Shown piece after piece: positions 32,185 to 33,245 of a DNA stretch of 33,245 nucleotides (within the stretch, counting starts at the first letter, position 1; the number at the start of each line of letters is the position of its first letter). Source of the stretch: CAYJGN01 sp964369635 (lineage in GTDB: Bacteria > Bacillota > Clostridia > Oscillospirales > Ruminococcaceae). The notes beneath the pieces are model-generated. The model saw nothing but the letters and a program-made list of their open reading frames with translations. It was not told where the DNA came from and made no database searches. The stretch is taken from assembly GCA_964369635.1 (NCBI GenBank), contig CAYJGN010000021.1, positions 1-33,245 on the forward strand, given 5' to 3'. The position numbers and the translations under genes are program-made.

Positions 32185-33245
32185 TTAATTGTAAACCCCT
32201 GTGGCAGGTGAGATTGCAGGGTTTGTTGGCACGGGTGTTGGCGCAGGAATTGCCTCGAAGCTTATTTGTACAGCATTGTTCAGATGGTAATCTGAGCTTT
32301 CTGCTACCTCTACCGGTGTAACATTAGTGTTTGGAGCGACCATAATCTTTACCGTCATGCCTGACGGTGTGTTTATAGTGGGTTTCACACTAAGCGCCGG
32401 CTCAAAAGTCGTGCCCGCACCTAATAACATGGCACCTAAAGCTCTTATCTCACCATCATTTATAATAATATCATTGGCATTTATACCGTTTACAACAACC
32501 GATCCGAATCTTCCAGTGACATCAGCAATCGCTGTAATCCCGCCACTTTGCATGGTAAAGGTGCCGGTTGTGTTTATATTGCTTATCAGTTCTCCACCGG
32601 AAGCCGCCGTCATAGTGATAGCCATATCGTGTGAAATGCCGAGTAGCAAATTTACTGTGCCTACTGCGTATATCTCCAGCGGCAAGCCACTGCCGTCAGC
32701 AATAATATATTGATGCCTTAGGTGAGTATCGATATTATTAACCTCTACTATATTTTTTGCGCCGTCTGTGGTTAGGCGGATATACCCGCCTGCGGTAGGC
32801 GCCGCACTTTGCGGTGTGCCTACTGTATCTGCAGTAGTGATGGGATAGTACTGATTATATATAAGATTTACAGATGTTCCACCTGCGGGATTATCAATTA
32901 CTACGTTTGAGGAAGGCACGGGGGTCATCGAGCCTGTAACCATACCTGTGGGGGTGAGTTTTATAGTTCCTACTACGGCGCTTGCATCGCCGTTTATCGT
33001 GCCACTTACGGTGATGTTACCGCTTGCTGCAACAGTGCCGTTCACCGTACCGCTTATATCAGCGGTGCCATTTATAGCAGAAACATTACCGCTCACAGTA
33101 CCTTTAACTGTAACATCGCCGTAGGTGCTGATACCACCAGTTATGGTGGCGTCAGTGCCTATTACCATCGGATAGTTCGTATTTTTAAAATCAATTTTAC
33201 CGGTAAGTGTGCCGCTTTCATAATTTAATCTTACTTTCTGGGCAG
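32185..33245 (-). CDS. Repetitive surface protein (5' end beyond window), sorting signal apparently truncated
   Basis: The frame runs open from the window edge to a TAA at 32185: about 353 codons, the N-terminal part missing. It begins in a Gly/Thr/Ser-rich repeat region (GTVSGNVSAINGTADISGTV, then NGTVAASGNITVSGTINGD) with a period of about six, typical of beta-helix adhesins and bactofilin-like folds. It ends in a Pro linker (PAPTPVPTNPAISPATG). SPATG resembles the LPXTG-like motif of clostridial sortase substrates. The stop comes three residues later, but in the same frame after TAA-TAG the DNA reads SVVVFFAFIAKRIRTF, like a short hydrophobic anchor with a basic end. No family can be named. 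Confidence 0.8.
   Translation of the reverse strand, partial: AQKVRLNYESGTLTGKIDFKNTNYPMVIGTDATITGGISTYGDVTVKGTVSGNVSAINGTADISGTVNGTVAASGNITVSGTINGDASAVVGTIKLTPTGMVTGSMTPVPSSNVVIDNPAGGTSVNLIYNQYYPITTADTVGTPQSAAPTAGGYIRLTTDGAKNIVEVNNIDTHLRHQYIIADGSGLPLEIYAVGTVNLLLGISHDMAITMTAASGGELISNINTTGTFTMQSGGITAIADVTGRFGSVVVNGINANDIIINDGEIRALGAMLLGAGTTFEPALSVKPTINTPSGMTVKIMVAPNTNVTPVEVAESSDYHLNNAVQISFEAIPAPTPVPTNPAISPATGVYN

Noticed and set aside
1..33245. CRISPR arrays, prophage, insertion sequences or replication origin
   Set aside because: No regularly spaced direct repeats, transposase, phage genes or DnaA-box cluster were found on reading through both strands.

Overview
The window looks like chromosome of a low-to-mid-GC Firmicute, most likely an endospore-forming member of the Clostridia (Oscillospirales/Eubacteriales-like). 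The grounds are a spoIIP gene, a Gram-positive-type DnaK, a CIRCE/HrcA-controlled hrcA-grpE-dnaK operon, strong AGGAGG-type ribosome binding sites, a YabE-like G5/3D protein and a SipW-like protein. The exact genus cannot be read from the sequence. Most genes lie on the minus strand.

Layout. 1-3.1 kb: dnaK (3' end cut by the window edge), grpE and hrcA, with a sigma-A promoter and a CIRCE operator. 3.6-11.1 kb: a minus-strand operon read as PIG-L deacetylase, GT2-GtrA glycosyltransferase, phosphodiester glycosidase, an unknown one-TM protein, lepA and hemW. 11.5-13.1 kb: spoIIP, divergent from rpsT. The order rpsT, spoIIP, lepA, hemW, hrcA, grpE, dnaK follows the Bacillus subtilis backbone, but gpr is absent and four envelope-type genes sit between spoIIP and lepA. 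13.2-14.2 kb: a DUF188 protein with a membrane-tailed XRE regulator. 14.5-21.3 kb: polA, rimI, hlyIII-type protein, tsaD and GTP-type PEP carboxykinase, all minus. 21.5-25.3 kb: dusB (+), a G5/3D cell-wall protein (-), tRNA-Val(GAC) and a DsrE-like protein (-). 25.4-26.3 kb: a SipW-like protein that seems catalytically dead, with a long charged tail. 26.6-31.1 kb: operon prmA, rsmE, SDR, leuA. 31.3 kb: a RidA-family protein. 32.2 kb to the end: the C-terminal part of a repetitive surface protein whose sorting signal seems cut off by two consecutive stop codons.

The most unusual content is intergenic. Five roughly 75-107 bp elements (A-E, at 3.3, 11.3, 17.5, 24.8 and 30.0 kb) share one architecture: a GC-rich outer stem enclosing three hairpins, i.e. 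a folded four-way junction. The arm sequences differ in every copy while base pairing is kept. A second family (F at 22.5 kb, G at 31.9 kb) starts with TGTAGGG, ends with CCCTACA, and is built of repeated modules, two of which show compensatory changes in a hairpin. All seven repeats lie 3' of genes; none is in any of the five divergent promoter gaps. I do not recognise either family as a named system. Both are the best candidates here for something undescribed.
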